Shown in pieces: positions 18,325 through 26,854 of a DNA stretch of 64,000 nucleotides. The stretch's first letter is position 1; each line of letters starts with the position of its first letter. The DNA comes from Propionimicrobium sp. PCR01-08-3 (GTDB lineage: Bacteria > Actinomycetota > Actinomycetes > Propionibacteriales > Propionibacteriaceae): assembly GCF_030286045.1 (NCBI RefSeq), contig NZ_CP127390.1, positions 1,939,482-2,003,481 of the forward strand, in the 5' to 3' direction. The notes beneath the pieces are model-generated. The model was not told the DNA's origin. It made no database searches and saw only the letters and a list, made by a program, of their open reading frames with translations. Position numbers and translations under genes: made by a program.

Positions 18325-21014
18325 CGGGATACGCCTCCAACAGTTGTGGCGAGTTCAGAATCGAGCCGGAGCACGCGCGCGCCTCCGGGCAGGTAGGTTT
18401 CAGGATCGGCACCGGCGGGAATGCCCAGCACCCAGCTGGTCGGCTGCTCGCCGGCCGGCGGCGGTGCGTCCATCGCCTGGTTCAGCAGTTCGATCGCCTC
18501 CGGGGACAGCTCGCTCAGCGACGGGACGAATACGATGCCGCCGGCGGCCCGGCGCAATTCGGCAGCCACATCGCGGGTCGGGGCCAAGAGCAGCGGGGTG
18601 CGCGTCCGGACGAGCGAGCCTTCCTCTGGCAACACGTGACCCAGCACCTTGGCTTCGCCGGCAGTGAACTTCACGCGTCCGGACAGCCCGTACATCAGCG
18701 CGAACCGGGCCGGACGGTCGCCTTCCACCAGCAGCACCTCACCCGGCGCAAGGGTGACGTCCAAGTCACGGAACAGCACCGTGCCGTCGCTGATCGCCGA
18801 CAGCTGCTCGGCATGGATCGCGGACGCATCGTCCGGCGCCGGCCAGGCCTCGAGTTTCGTCTGGTGCGCCAGCGCGTCGCCCTCGACATCGATCACCGGC
18901 AGCCTCTTGTCGAGCCAGGCCGGCAGCCACCACACCTTGGATCCACCCAGCTTCATCAGCGCGGGCCCGAGCGTCATCCGCACCAGGAAGGCATCAATGG
19001 CCACGCCCACCGCAAGGCTGAGCGCGATCGGTTTGATCGGGCCGATGCCGGTCGGCACGAAGAAGATGAAGACCGAGACCATGATCAGCGCCGCAGCGAT
19101 CACCACCTTCGACGAGCCGGCGAAGCCGTCGGCTATCCAGTTGGCGTTGCCGCGCGCATGCTCCTCGCGCATCCGGGAGGTGAGGAAGACCTCGTAATCC
19201 ATCGCGAGCCCGAACAGGATGCCCATCAAGATGATGGGCAGAAAACTGATGATCGGTCCTGGTTCGCTGAGGTTGATCAGCGACGCCCCGACGCCGTCAT
19301 TGAAGACCAGGGTGACGATGCCGAACGCCGCGAGCACCGACAGCAGGTAGCCGAGAGCCGCCTTGATCGGCACCAAGACCGAACGGAAGGCCATCATCAA
19401 CAGGATCAGCGACAGCCCGACGACGAAGATCCCGAAGGGCAGCAGGGCTGCGCCGAGTTTCTCCGAGACGTCGATCTGCACGGCAACCAATCCGGTGACC
19501 GAAGTGTCGACCCCGTATTCGTCGAGCCAGTGATCGTGCTGGGCACGCAACGCCTCGACCAGGTCGGCGGTGGCCGGATCGTCGGGTCCGGTGGTCGGGA
19601 TGACCTGAATCATGCCGGTATCGGCGTTCGGGTTCGGGACGGCGGCGGCGACCATCTCGACACCGTCGATGTCCTCGATCTCCGCGCGCATGTCGTCGAG
19701 CAGCCCCATCGGGTCGGTCGACTCCACGATGGAGCCGGTGATCACCAGCGGACCATTGAAACCGATCCCGAACTCCTGGCTGACCAGGTCGAATGCCACC
19801 CTGTCGGGGGCTCCCGCCGATGAGCGCCCGGAGTTGGGCAGGGCCAGTTCGATATTGCGCGCCGGCAACGCCAGCGCGCCCAGCCCGACCACGACGACCA
19901 GCACCGTGACCAGCGGCCATTTCGTGACGATCTTCACCCACATCCGGGACGCGCGTCCCGGTCTGCGGTTCTCCAGGCGTTTTGCCTTACGTTCGCTTGG
20001 ACGCAGACGATCGCCGAGCAGCCCGAGCAGGGCCGGCAGCAAGGTGAGCGCCAGGCACACCTCGATGCCGACGCCGACCGCGGTGAACATGCCCATCACC
20101 GACAAGAACGGCACCCCCGCGAAGTTCAGGCCGACCAGCGCGATGATCACCGTCAATCCGGCGAAGACCACGGCAGAACCGCTGGTCGCGACCGCTCTGG
20201 CTGCCGACTCCTGGGTATCCATGCCGTGGAAGAGCTGATCGCGGTGCCGGGAGATGATGAACAGCGAATAGTCGATGCCGACCGCCAGGCAGAGCATCAC
20301 CACGAGGATCAGTGCGGTCGAGCTCACGGTGATGATGCCGGCCCCGACCATCACCAGGCAGACGGCGATGCCGACACCGGTGAGCGCCGAGATGATGGGC
20401 ATGAAGGCGGCCACCAGCCCGAGCACGACGGTCAGCACGATCAGCGCGACGACGACACCGAGACCTTCGACGACGGAGATCTCCGGCATCTCCACGGCGA
20501 AGACGTCACCGCCGACCGCGGCGCTCGAGCCCGGCAACAGCTCGGTGATCTTCTGCCCCGCCTCGGTGAGCTCCGCGCGCTGTTCGTCAGTGAAGGTCGA
20601 CTGGCTGCCCTCGACCTGGACGCGCACCAGAGCGTGCGACCCGTCGTTGGAGATCAGGCCTTTGACGTAGTCGCTGTACGGCAGCTGGGCGCCTTTGACG
20701 AAGTCGAGGTCACTCTCCAGGAAGTCGATGTATTCCTGCATGGCTTCGCGGGCCTGCTCATCGTCGATCCGGGTGCCCTCCGGCGCGCCGACCACGATCG
20801 TGGCGGATGCGTCCGCGGCTTCGGGAAAGGTGACGGAGAGTTCTTCGAGAGCGCGCTGCGAGTTCGAGCCCGGAATGGTGAAATTGTCGTCGTAGTCGCC
20901 GCCGACGGTCAGCGCCAGCACTCCGACGAGCGCAAGTATGGCCAGCCAGATACCCAGCACTCGCCGGCTATGCCGAAAACATGCCCGGCCGATGCGGTAC
21001 AACAATGCTGACAC
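18321..21014 (-). CDS. MMPL/RND-family transporter with C-terminal degenerate ABC-ATPase-like domain
   Basis: A lipid or drug exporter of the MMPL family. The GTG at 21014 (VSALLYRIG) has GGGAG seven bases upstream; the longer open frame is rejected because it would run through the operators. Of 897 residues, 1-690 show the MMPL layout: one helix, a large outer loop, five helices, then the same again, with GIDYSLFIISRHRDQ and AMDYEVFLTSRMREEHARG as the two loop signatures. Residues about 711-897 align in my reading with an ABC ATPase but every catalytic motif is altered: GEVLLVEGDRPARFALMYGL stands at Walker A and VFVPSLSELSPEAIELL at Walker B/D-loop, and there is no LSGGQ. It is coupled to the YhgE/Pip gene and divergent from tetR. 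Confidence 0.9.
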   Translation of the reverse strand: MSALLYRIGRACFRHSRRVLGIWLAILALVGVLALTVGGDYDDNFTIPGSNSQRALEELSVTFPEAADASATIVVGAPEGTRIDDEQAREAMQEYIDFLESDLDFVKGAQLPYSDYVKGLISNDGSHALVRVQVEGSQSTFTDEQRAELTEAGQKITELLPGSSAAVGGDVFAVEMPEISVVEGLGVVVALIVLTVVLGLVAAFMPIISALTGVGIAVCLVMVGAGIITVSSTALILVVMLCLAVGIDYSLFIISRHRDQLFHGMDTQESAARAVATSGSAVVFAGLTVIIALVGLNFAGVPFLSVMGMFTAVGVGIEVCLALTLLPALLGLLGDRLRPSERKAKRLENRRPGRASRMWVKIVTKWPLVTVLVVVVGLGALALPARNIELALPNSGRSSAGAPDRVAFDLVSQEFGIGFNGPLVITGSIVESTDPMGLLDDMRAEIEDIDGVEMVAAAVPNPNADTGMIQVIPTTGPDDPATADLVEALRAQHDHWLDEYGVDTSVTGLVAVQIDVSEKLGAALLPFGIFVVGLSLILLMMAFRSVLVPIKAALGYLLSVLAAFGIVTLVFNDGVGASLINLSEPGPIISFLPIILMGILFGLAMDYEVFLTSRMREEHARGNANWIADGFAGSSKVVIAAALIMVSVFIFFVPTGIGPIKPIALSLAVGVAIDAFLVRMTLGPALMKLGGSKVWWLPAWLDKRLPVIDVEGDALAHQTKLEAWPAPDDASAIHAEQLSAISDGTVLFRDLDVTLAPGEVLLVEGDRPARFALMYGLSGRVKFTAGEAKVLGHVLPEEGSLVRTRTPLLLAPTRDVAAELRRAAGGIVFVPSLSELSPEAIELLNQAMDAPPPAGEQPTSWVLGIPAGADPETYLPGGARVLRLDSELATTVGGVSR

Positions 21015-21042
21015 GAAGGCTCTCCCGTCGACCAAACCGTCC

Positions 21043-21058
21043 GATACGGTAACGTATC
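21043..21058. promoter_or_regulatory. TetR operator 1 (inverted repeat)
   Basis: The inverted repeat GATAC-N6-GTATC lies in the 94-base gap between the divergent MMPL and tetR starts. It is identical in its arms to a second copy whose centre is 34 bp away (about three helical turns). Position and symmetry suggest an operator for the adjacent TetR protein, placed closer to the MMPL start. Confidence 0.7.
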
Positions 21059-21076
21059 CGATACAAGGATGCATCC

Positions 21077-21092
21077 GATACGGCACTGTATC
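21077..21092. promoter_or_regulatory. TetR operator 2 (inverted repeat)
   Basis: This is the second GATAC-N6-GTATC copy, ending 16 bases before the tetR start, where it would overlap the tetR transcription start region. A GTATCCGATAC junction after operator 1 adds an extra half site. Binding here would give autorepression of tetR together with repression of the export operon. Confidence 0.7.
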
Positions 21093-21108
21093 CAACTTTG
21101 GAGGAATG

Positions 21109-21786
21109 ATGACCGCAACGGTGAGCAGCAAACGCGCCCAGACCCAGGACAGGTTGATGGACGCCGCCACCGCTCTGTTCGCCGAGAAGGGTGTGCTCGC
21201 CGCCTCTGTGGAAGAAATCTGTGAACGTGCCGGGTTCACTCGCGGCGCCTTCTACTCCAATTTCGAATCCAAGGACGAGCTGATGCTGGCCGTGTTCAAG
21301 CGCCAGTCGGACGCGATCCTGAAAGCGGCGACCGACGCCATCGCCTCGGTTCCACCAACCCGCATCGAGCCCCGGACCGTCGACGAGGTCATCAGACAGG
21401 CCCTGCAGATTTTCCAGGCCGCACATTCCACCGACGATCAGTGGCTGCTTGCCTGCTCCGAGATCCGGCTGCATGCGTTACGCAATCCCGACGTGCGCGT
21501 CGCGATCAACCAGATCGACGACGACCTCGACGCGCTGATGGCCCAGGCCATCCAGTCCGTCATCGACCAGCACGGTCTCGTCCTGAAGATCGCCCCCGAC
21601 CAGCTGATATCGCTGTTGGGCGCCTACCAGCAAGAGCTGGCATTCGATGCGCTGCGCGAGGGCAAACCGTCGTCGGCCGCCGACTCCGCCGAACCGCTGG
21701 CCACACTGGTGCGCGCCCTCATTGAGATCCCCCTGAGCATCGAGGCCGCCCACCGGTTGGCAACGCCGGCTGCGCGAAGGCGATGA
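21109..21786 (+). CDS. TetR-family transcriptional repressor
   Basis: A 225-residue DNA-binding regulator. The N-terminal helix-turn-helix is clear: ALFAEKGVLAASVEEICERA, then GFTRGAFYSNFESKDEL at 42-58. The C-terminal ligand domain is unassigned. Two ATG codons are adjacent; the second (21109) is preferred because GGAGG at 21100-21104 would sit only one base from the first. The gene is divergent from the MMPL-YhgE operon, with two identical inverted repeats between, so it most likely represses that operon until a membrane-active or lipid ligand binds. The inducer cannot be told. Confidence 0.9.
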   Translation: MTATVSSKRAQTQDRLMDAATALFAEKGVLAASVEEICERAGFTRGAFYSNFESKDELMLAVFKRQSDAILKAATDAIASVPPTRIEPRTVDEVIRQALQIFQAAHSTDDQWLLACSEIRLHALRNPDVRVAINQIDDDLDALMAQAIQSVIDQHGLVLKIAPDQLISLLGAYQQELAFDALREGKPSSAADSAEPLATLVRALIEIPLSIEAAHRLATPAARRR

Positions 21787-21793
21787 CTTTCGC

Positions 21794-21815
21794 GCGACCG
21801 TCGCATATCGGTCGC
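21794..21815 (+). terminator. Hairpin after tetR
   Basis: A perfect 7-bp GC-rich stem (GCGACCG with CGGTCGC) and an 8-base loop start eight bases after the tetR stop, followed by TATTCC. It probably ends the tetR transcript before the phosphate transporter gene. Confidence 0.45.
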
Positions 21816-21959
21816 TATTCCAAGTGCCAAATTACTAGGTAACGAAGATAATTCCGCGCGGTAGACGGTCGCTGATCCGACACGCCGGAGCGCATTTTTT
21901 GTTGCCGGGAAACGCCCCTCAACTACCCTCTGAGCACGGGAAAGAGGCAAACTATAGAC

Positions 21960-23327
21960 GTGCCTCCAGAGCTCATCATTTTATCGTTGGTGGTTATCAC
22001 CGCCCTCGTTTTTGATTTCACCAACGGGTTTCATGACACCGCAAATGCCATGGCCACCTCGATCGCAACCGGCGCATTCAAGCCGAAGGCGGCCGTCACA
22101 CTGTCGGCGATCCTCAACCTGGTCGGGGCGTTCTTGTCCGTCGAGGTCGCGCTGACCGTCACGAATTCCGTCGTCAACATTCAGGACGCCTCCGGCGCCC
22201 CTCGCCCCGAGCTGCTGCAAGAAGGCGGCCAGGCATTGCTGTTGATCGTGCTGGCCGGTCTGGTCGGGGCCATCGTCTGGAACCTGGTGACCTGGCTGTT
22301 CGGGCTGCCGTCCAGCTCGTCGCATGCGCTCTTCGGTGGCCTGATCGGCGCCACGATGGCGGGGCTGGGCACCGGCGGCGTCAATTGGATCGGCGATGGC
22401 ACCAAGCCCGACGGGGTGATCGGCAAGGTCGTGCTTCCCGCGCTGATGTCGCCGTTCATCGCCATCATCATCGCCACCGTCGGCACCTGGCTGGTGCACC
22501 GCATCACCAAACACGTCTTGGCGAAGTACCGCAATACCGGATTCCGCTGGGGGCAGATCGGATCGGCATCGCTGGTGGCGCTGGCACACGGCACCAACGA
22601 CGCACAGAAGACCATGGGGGTCATCACTCTCGCGCTGATCGCGTCCGGGCAGTGGACCGACCTGCAGGCGGTGCCGCTGTGGGTGAAGGTCGCCTGCGCG
22701 ATGGCGATCACCTTGGGCACCTACACCGGCGGATGGCGAATCATCCGGACGATGGGCAAGGGCCTGACCGAGCTCACTCCTCCGCAGGGCATGGCCGCCG
22801 AGTTCTCCACCGCCTCGGTGATCCTGGTCTCCAGCCACATGGGTTTCGCACTGTCGACCACCCACGTCGCGACCGGATCGATCCTCGGCGCCGGCGTCGG
22901 AAAGAAGGGCGCAAAGGTCAATTGGCGGGTCGCCGGCAAGATGGTGGCGGCCTGGTGCATCACCTTGCCATGCTCCGGCGTGATGGGCGCCGTCATGTGG
23001 TTCATCGGGCATTCGATCGGCGGCGTGTTCGGCGCCCTGGTGATCACCGCGATCCTGGTCGTCTGCGCCGGTGCCATGTACCGGCACTCGCTGAACACCA
23101 AGATCGACCACAACAATGTCAACGCCGAATGGGCCGGCGGCGAGAACGGGGCCTCGATTCACCCCGCGCCTGCGTCCACGGACGCGGTGGAGCAGCCCGT
23201 GACCGCGGAATCCCTGAACCCAATCGAGGAGTCCATGAAGGCGCTCCCCCAAGCAGATGGGGGTGAGTTCGCAGATCAACCAGCGAACGATCCCAAAAGT
23301 GACCTAGAACTGGTGAAGGTGAACTGA
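21960..23327 (+). CDS. PiT-family inorganic phosphate transporter
   Basis: A low-affinity phosphate (probably metal-phosphate) symporter in the cytoplasmic membrane. The 455-residue protein has the two duplicated PiT signatures: GFHDTANAMATSIATG from residue 23 and VALAHGTNDAQKTMGVITLA in the second half. About ten transmembrane helices and a charged C-terminal tail of roughly 75 residues follow. The start is a GTG with AAAGAGG about 14 bases upstream, so the ribosome site is weak. A two-helix protein follows after two bases, the usual arrangement in actinobacteria. Confidence 0.94.
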   Translation: MPPELIILSLVVITALVFDFTNGFHDTANAMATSIATGAFKPKAAVTLSAILNLVGAFLSVEVALTVTNSVVNIQDASGAPRPELLQEGGQALLLIVLAGLVGAIVWNLVTWLFGLPSSSSHALFGGLIGATMAGLGTGGVNWIGDGTKPDGVIGKVVLPALMSPFIAIIIATVGTWLVHRITKHVLAKYRNTGFRWGQIGSASLVALAHGTNDAQKTMGVITLALIASGQWTDLQAVPLWVKVACAMAITLGTYTGGWRIIRTMGKGLTELTPPQGMAAEFSTASVILVSSHMGFALSTTHVATGSILGAGVGKKGAKVNWRVAGKMVAAWCITLPCSGVMGAVMWFIGHSIGGVFGALVITAILVVCAGAMYRHSLNTKIDHNNVNAEWAGGENGASIHPAPASTDAVEQPVTAESLNPIEESMKALPQADGGEFADQPANDPKSDLELVKVN

Positions 23328-23329
23328 GC

Positions 23330-23620
23330 ATGCGGGTTCTTGAGCAACTGTTCGAGGCCGGCGGCGAGGTGCTGGTCTACGCACTGGTCCTCGGTGCCGG
23401 GCTTCCGACCATCTTCGCGATCGGTATCTGGGCGTTGTCTTTCGGCGCCAAGGGCGTCGATGACGTCGCAGAACACCATCCCCATCCGATCGCCAAGGTA
23501 TTCGCCGGCGTCTGCTTCGCTGTGGTCATCCTGGCGATCGCGGCAGGCATCACCATCATCGTCGGTCACGGTTTCGGCATGACCCTGCAGTTCGGTTGGC
23601 CACTGCTGGTCGCCAAGTAG
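23330..23620 (+). CDS. Small two-helix membrane protein paired with the phosphate transporter
   Basis: A 96-residue protein with hydrophobic segments at about 14-36 and 57-80 and a His-rich loop (DDVAEHHPHPIAK) between. It starts two bases after the PiT stop and is certainly co-transcribed. Similar small proteins follow PiT genes in other actinobacteria, but no function is established; a transporter accessory role is inferred from position. Confidence 0.75.
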   Translation: MRVLEQLFEAGGEVLVYALVLGAGLPTIFAIGIWALSFGAKGVDDVAEHHPHPIAKVFAGVCFAVVILAIAAGITIIVGHGFGMTLQFGWPLLVAK

Positions 23621-23629
23621 GTAGGCCGC

Positions 23630-24550
23630 TCAGGCCACGCCCCACAGTTGATGTTTGGCCTCGAAGGCCTGCAGCAGGACGCGGTTGACGGGCGTGGGGA
23701 TGCCGTACTTTTCGCCGAGCGCCACCACGGTGCCCGCGAACTGGTCGACCTCGGTCCGGCGATTGGCCAAGGCATCCTGAGCCATCGACGTGAAGCCGGC
23801 GGGTCCGAGCGTGCCGAGAATGCCCACCAGCTGATCGATGTCGGCCTGCCCCAAATTCACCCCGGCGGCCCCCGCCACGTCGATCACTTCTTGTTGTGCC
23901 GAGATCATCAGATCACGCGCGGCACCTTCATGCTGGAACAATCCGTAGGGCGCCTCCAGTAGCGCCGAGGTCTGATTGACGCCCACATTCAGCAGGAACT
24001 TCCACCACAGCATCCGCTTGGCGTCCGGGCTGACGAGGTGCGGAATCCCGAAGTCGGTCAGCATCGCGTCCAACCGCTGCACGCCCTCGCTCGGCTCGCC
24101 GGGTTCGGCGTCGCCGAACTCGATGCGTCCGATGGTCGTGAAGCGCACCTCCAGCCCGTCGCGGACGGCATCAATGCCGACGCTCACCGCCGGCGGCACG
24201 CAGACCTCGGGATACGCCTGGGAGATCTCCTCTTCGCTGGTGATCCCGTTCAGCAGACTGCAGATCACGGTCCCGGGTCCGACATGGCCCGCCAGCTGGC
24301 CGATCGCCTCGTCCAGGTCGTGATGCTTCACCGCGACGATGATCAGGTCGGCGGGCGTCACCTGTTGGCCGGGCTCGGTGATCTCGAAGTCGTAGCAGGT
24401 GTCATTCACATGCACACCGTTCGTCCGCAACCTGGCAGCACGATCGCCCTCGGCGATGACGCGGATTGCTGTCCCCGGCGATGCGTCGGCGATGCAGGCG
24501 GCATGCGCCGCGCCGATGGCTCCCAGCCCGATGATGCTGACAGTGGTCAC
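23630..24550 (-). CDS. panE: 2-dehydropantoate 2-reductase family protein (PanE/ApbA)
   Basis: Members reduce ketopantoate to pantoate with NADPH in pantothenate and CoA synthesis. The 306-residue protein has the N-terminal nucleotide-binding glycine motif IGLGAIGAAHA (6-16), the AVKHHDLDEA stretch with the family lysine, and the C-terminal helical domain with KFLLNVGVNQTSAL. No other pantothenate genes are near, and paralogues in this family can act on other 2-oxo acids, so the pathway assignment is less sure than the family. It ends 10 bases from the convergent PiT partner gene. Confidence 0.85.
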   Translation of the reverse strand: MTTVSIIGLGAIGAAHAACIADASPGTAIRVIAEGDRAARLRTNGVHVNDTCYDFEITEPGQQVTPADLIIVAVKHHDLDEAIGQLAGHVGPGTVICSLLNGITSEEEISQAYPEVCVPPAVSVGIDAVRDGLEVRFTTIGRIEFGDAEPGEPSEGVQRLDAMLTDFGIPHLVSPDAKRMLWWKFLLNVGVNQTSALLEAPYGLFQHEGAARDLMISAQQEVIDVAGAAGVNLGQADIDQLVGILGTLGPAGFTSMAQDALANRRTEVDQFAGTVVALGEKYGIPTPVNRVLLQAFEAKHQLWGVA

Positions 24551-24613
24551 GTTTCATCCTCCCACACGCGGAGTAAGCTGGTCATTCCGGGCTTTTTCTG
24601 AGGATGGACCCAC

Positions 24614-26854
24614 TTGAGCGAAGAACAATCCCCGAGCACGAACGAGATCCTTGCCCACGAGTTGGCTATCGAGCAGGCTCACGTCGACAAGGTCTACCGT
24701 TACCTTGCTTCCGCGACCGAAGCGGCACGCCAAGTACAGGCCGAGAGCCGCGCCAAATACCAGACCGACCGCGCCGACTGGATGCGTGAAGAAGACAGCA
24801 CCGCGCTGTTCGAACGCGATGCCTTCGCCTATCAGGCGGCCAAGCGGCTCGCGATTCTGGACGCCGAGCACGAGGGGCTGGTCTTCGGCCGGCTCGACTT
24901 CACCGACGAGAACGAAGACAAACGCTATATCGGACGCCTCGGCGTGCGCGACGAGGACTACGAGCCGTTGGTGATCGACTGGCGCGCCCCGGCCGCGGAG
25001 GCCTTCTACCGGGCCACCGCCGCCGACCCGATGGGCGTCTCCCGCCGCCGCACCCTGCGCTGCCGCGACGACCTGGTCGTCAGCATCGAAGACGACCTGC
25101 TCGATGAGGAGAACTCCTCCAACCTTCCGGTGATCGGCGAAGGCGCGCTGATGGCCGCGTTGAAGCGGGCCCGCGGGCCCCGAATGCGCGACATCGTCGC
25201 CACCATCCAGGCCGAGCAGGACATGGCGATCCGCGCCCCCTACCAAGGTGTGACGGTGATCTCCGGCGGGCCCGGCACCGGCAAAACCGTGGTTGCCCTG
25301 CACCGGGCCGCCTTCCTGCTCTACACCCACCGCAAACGCATGGAGGCCGGCGGTGTGCTGGTGGTGGGCCCCACCGACCTGTTCATGAGCTATATCGAAC
25401 GTGTGCTGCCGGGCCTCGGAGAGGACTCGGTGACCCTGAAGTCGGTCGGCGAGCTGGCCAGCGACGTCCTGGGCTTCGGGACCGGGCGCGTCGACGACGC
25501 CGAGGCCGCCATGATCAAGGGCAGCCTGCGGATGCTCCCGGTGCTCAGGAGGGCCGTCTTCGAGCCGATGACCTCCGGAAACATCCGCCTGAGAGTCAGC
25601 GTCAAGGGCGAGATCCTCACCTTGGAGGCGGGCGAACTGAACACCATCCGCCGCGCCGTGCTCAACTCCCACAAGGCCAATCGTGCGCGTCCGGCCGCCG
25701 AGAAGGCGCTCACCGACGCACTGTGGGCGAAGCTGCCGACCGACATCGCGGCCCTGCTCGATCTCTCCCGGGAGGTCTTCGACGACATCGTCACCTCGCA
25801 GGCCAGCTACGCCATGTTCCTCAATGCCTGGTGGCCGATCCTGACCCCCGAGGCGGTGTTGGCCAGGCTCGCCGACCCGGCACTGCTGCGGAAGTTCGCT
25901 CATGAGGTCTTGGACGCGGACGAGCGGCACGTTCTGGCGGACAGCCTGGACCACGCCAGGGACTTCATTCCGGGGACAGGTATGCATCCCGACTGGTCGG
26001 TGGCCGACATCGCGCTGCTCGACGAGCTGGCGGCGATGATCGGCCCGGCGCCGGTGGAAAACGAGGTCGATCCGGCGCTCTATCTCGAGGACGGCACCGA
26101 GATCGCCGAGCTGGTGACGCTGGCCGATCAGCTCACCGACACCCGCGAGACCGACCCCGACGATGACGGGGTGGTCACCCACGCGCACGTGCTGGTCGAC
26201 GAGGCCCAAGACATCACGCCCATGCAGTGGCGGATGCTGCGCCGCCGCGGCCCGCAGGCCAGTTGGACGCTGGTCGGCGACCCCGCGCAAAGCTCCTACC
26301 CGAACGACGACGAGACCGAGCGCGCGATGCGCGATCTGATCGGACGCGGGTCCTCGCGCACCTTCCGGCTGTCGACCAACTACCGCTCGCCGGCCGAGAT
26401 CATGGATCTCGCGGGCAAGGTGATCACCTCGTTCTATCCGGACGCGGACGTGCCGACCTCGGTTCGCCAGACCGGTGTCGATCCCCGGCTGCTTTCGGTG
26501 CCGGCCGACCGGCTCCCCGAGTCACTGGGCCGCGTGGTGACCGAGCTGGGCCGTCAGGTGGAGGGCTCGATCGCGATCATCTGCGCGGCCGGACGATTCG
26601 GTTCGGTTCGTGACACCGTGGCGTCCATGCCCTTGGACGACGCCGTGCGGGCCAGGCTCACGGTCGTCACCGCGCTGCAGGCCAAGGGCCTGGAGTTCGA
26701 CGCGGCCATCGTGGTGGCGCCCGACGAGATCGTGGATCAAACCCCGGGTGGGATGCGGGTGCTCTATGTCGCACTCACCCGCCCGACCCAGCGCCTGGTC
26801 ACCATCGATCTGGGCGATGGACGTCCCGGAGCTTGGCGAGAATCTCTCGAGTAG
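24614..26854 (+). CDS. HelD/HelR-like RNA polymerase-associated helicase
   Basis: A 746-residue UvrD-like superfamily 1 ATPase. An N-terminal coiled coil (EILAHELAIEQAHVDKVYRY region) precedes Walker A SGGPGTGKTVVALHRA at about 217-232, the Walker B stretch HVLVDEAQDITPMQW near 525, and the late helicase motifs TALQAKGLEFDAAIVV and LYVALTRPTQRLV. The N-terminal coil with the TDRADWMREEDSTALFERDAF region fits HelD proteins, which pry stalled RNA polymerase off DNA; the related HelR of actinobacteria protects it from rifamycins. The start is TTG with GAGGA upstream. The last 56 bases overlap the convergent metF. Confidence 0.88.
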   Translation: MSEEQSPSTNEILAHELAIEQAHVDKVYRYLASATEAARQVQAESRAKYQTDRADWMREEDSTALFERDAFAYQAAKRLAILDAEHEGLVFGRLDFTDENEDKRYIGRLGVRDEDYEPLVIDWRAPAAEAFYRATAADPMGVSRRRTLRCRDDLVVSIEDDLLDEENSSNLPVIGEGALMAALKRARGPRMRDIVATIQAEQDMAIRAPYQGVTVISGGPGTGKTVVALHRAAFLLYTHRKRMEAGGVLVVGPTDLFMSYIERVLPGLGEDSVTLKSVGELASDVLGFGTGRVDDAEAAMIKGSLRMLPVLRRAVFEPMTSGNIRLRVSVKGEILTLEAGELNTIRRAVLNSHKANRARPAAEKALTDALWAKLPTDIAALLDLSREVFDDIVTSQASYAMFLNAWWPILTPEAVLARLADPALLRKFAHEVLDADERHVLADSLDHARDFIPGTGMHPDWSVADIALLDELAAMIGPAPVENEVDPALYLEDGTEIAELVTLADQLTDTRETDPDDDGVVTHAHVLVDEAQDITPMQWRMLRRRGPQASWTLVGDPAQSSYPNDDETERAMRDLIGRGSSRTFRLSTNYRSPAEIMDLAGKVITSFYPDADVPTSVRQTGVDPRLLSVPADRLPESLGRVVTELGRQVEGSIAIICAAGRFGSVRDTVASMPLDDAVRARLTVVTALQAKGLEFDAAIVVAPDEIVDQTPGGMRVLYVALTRPTQRLVTIDLGDGRPGAWRESLE

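Noticed and set aside
24554-26290. A 578-codon minus-strand open frame across the HelR gene
   Set aside because: Antisense to an intact helicase; His/Gly/Arg/Asp-rich repetitive composition with no domain.
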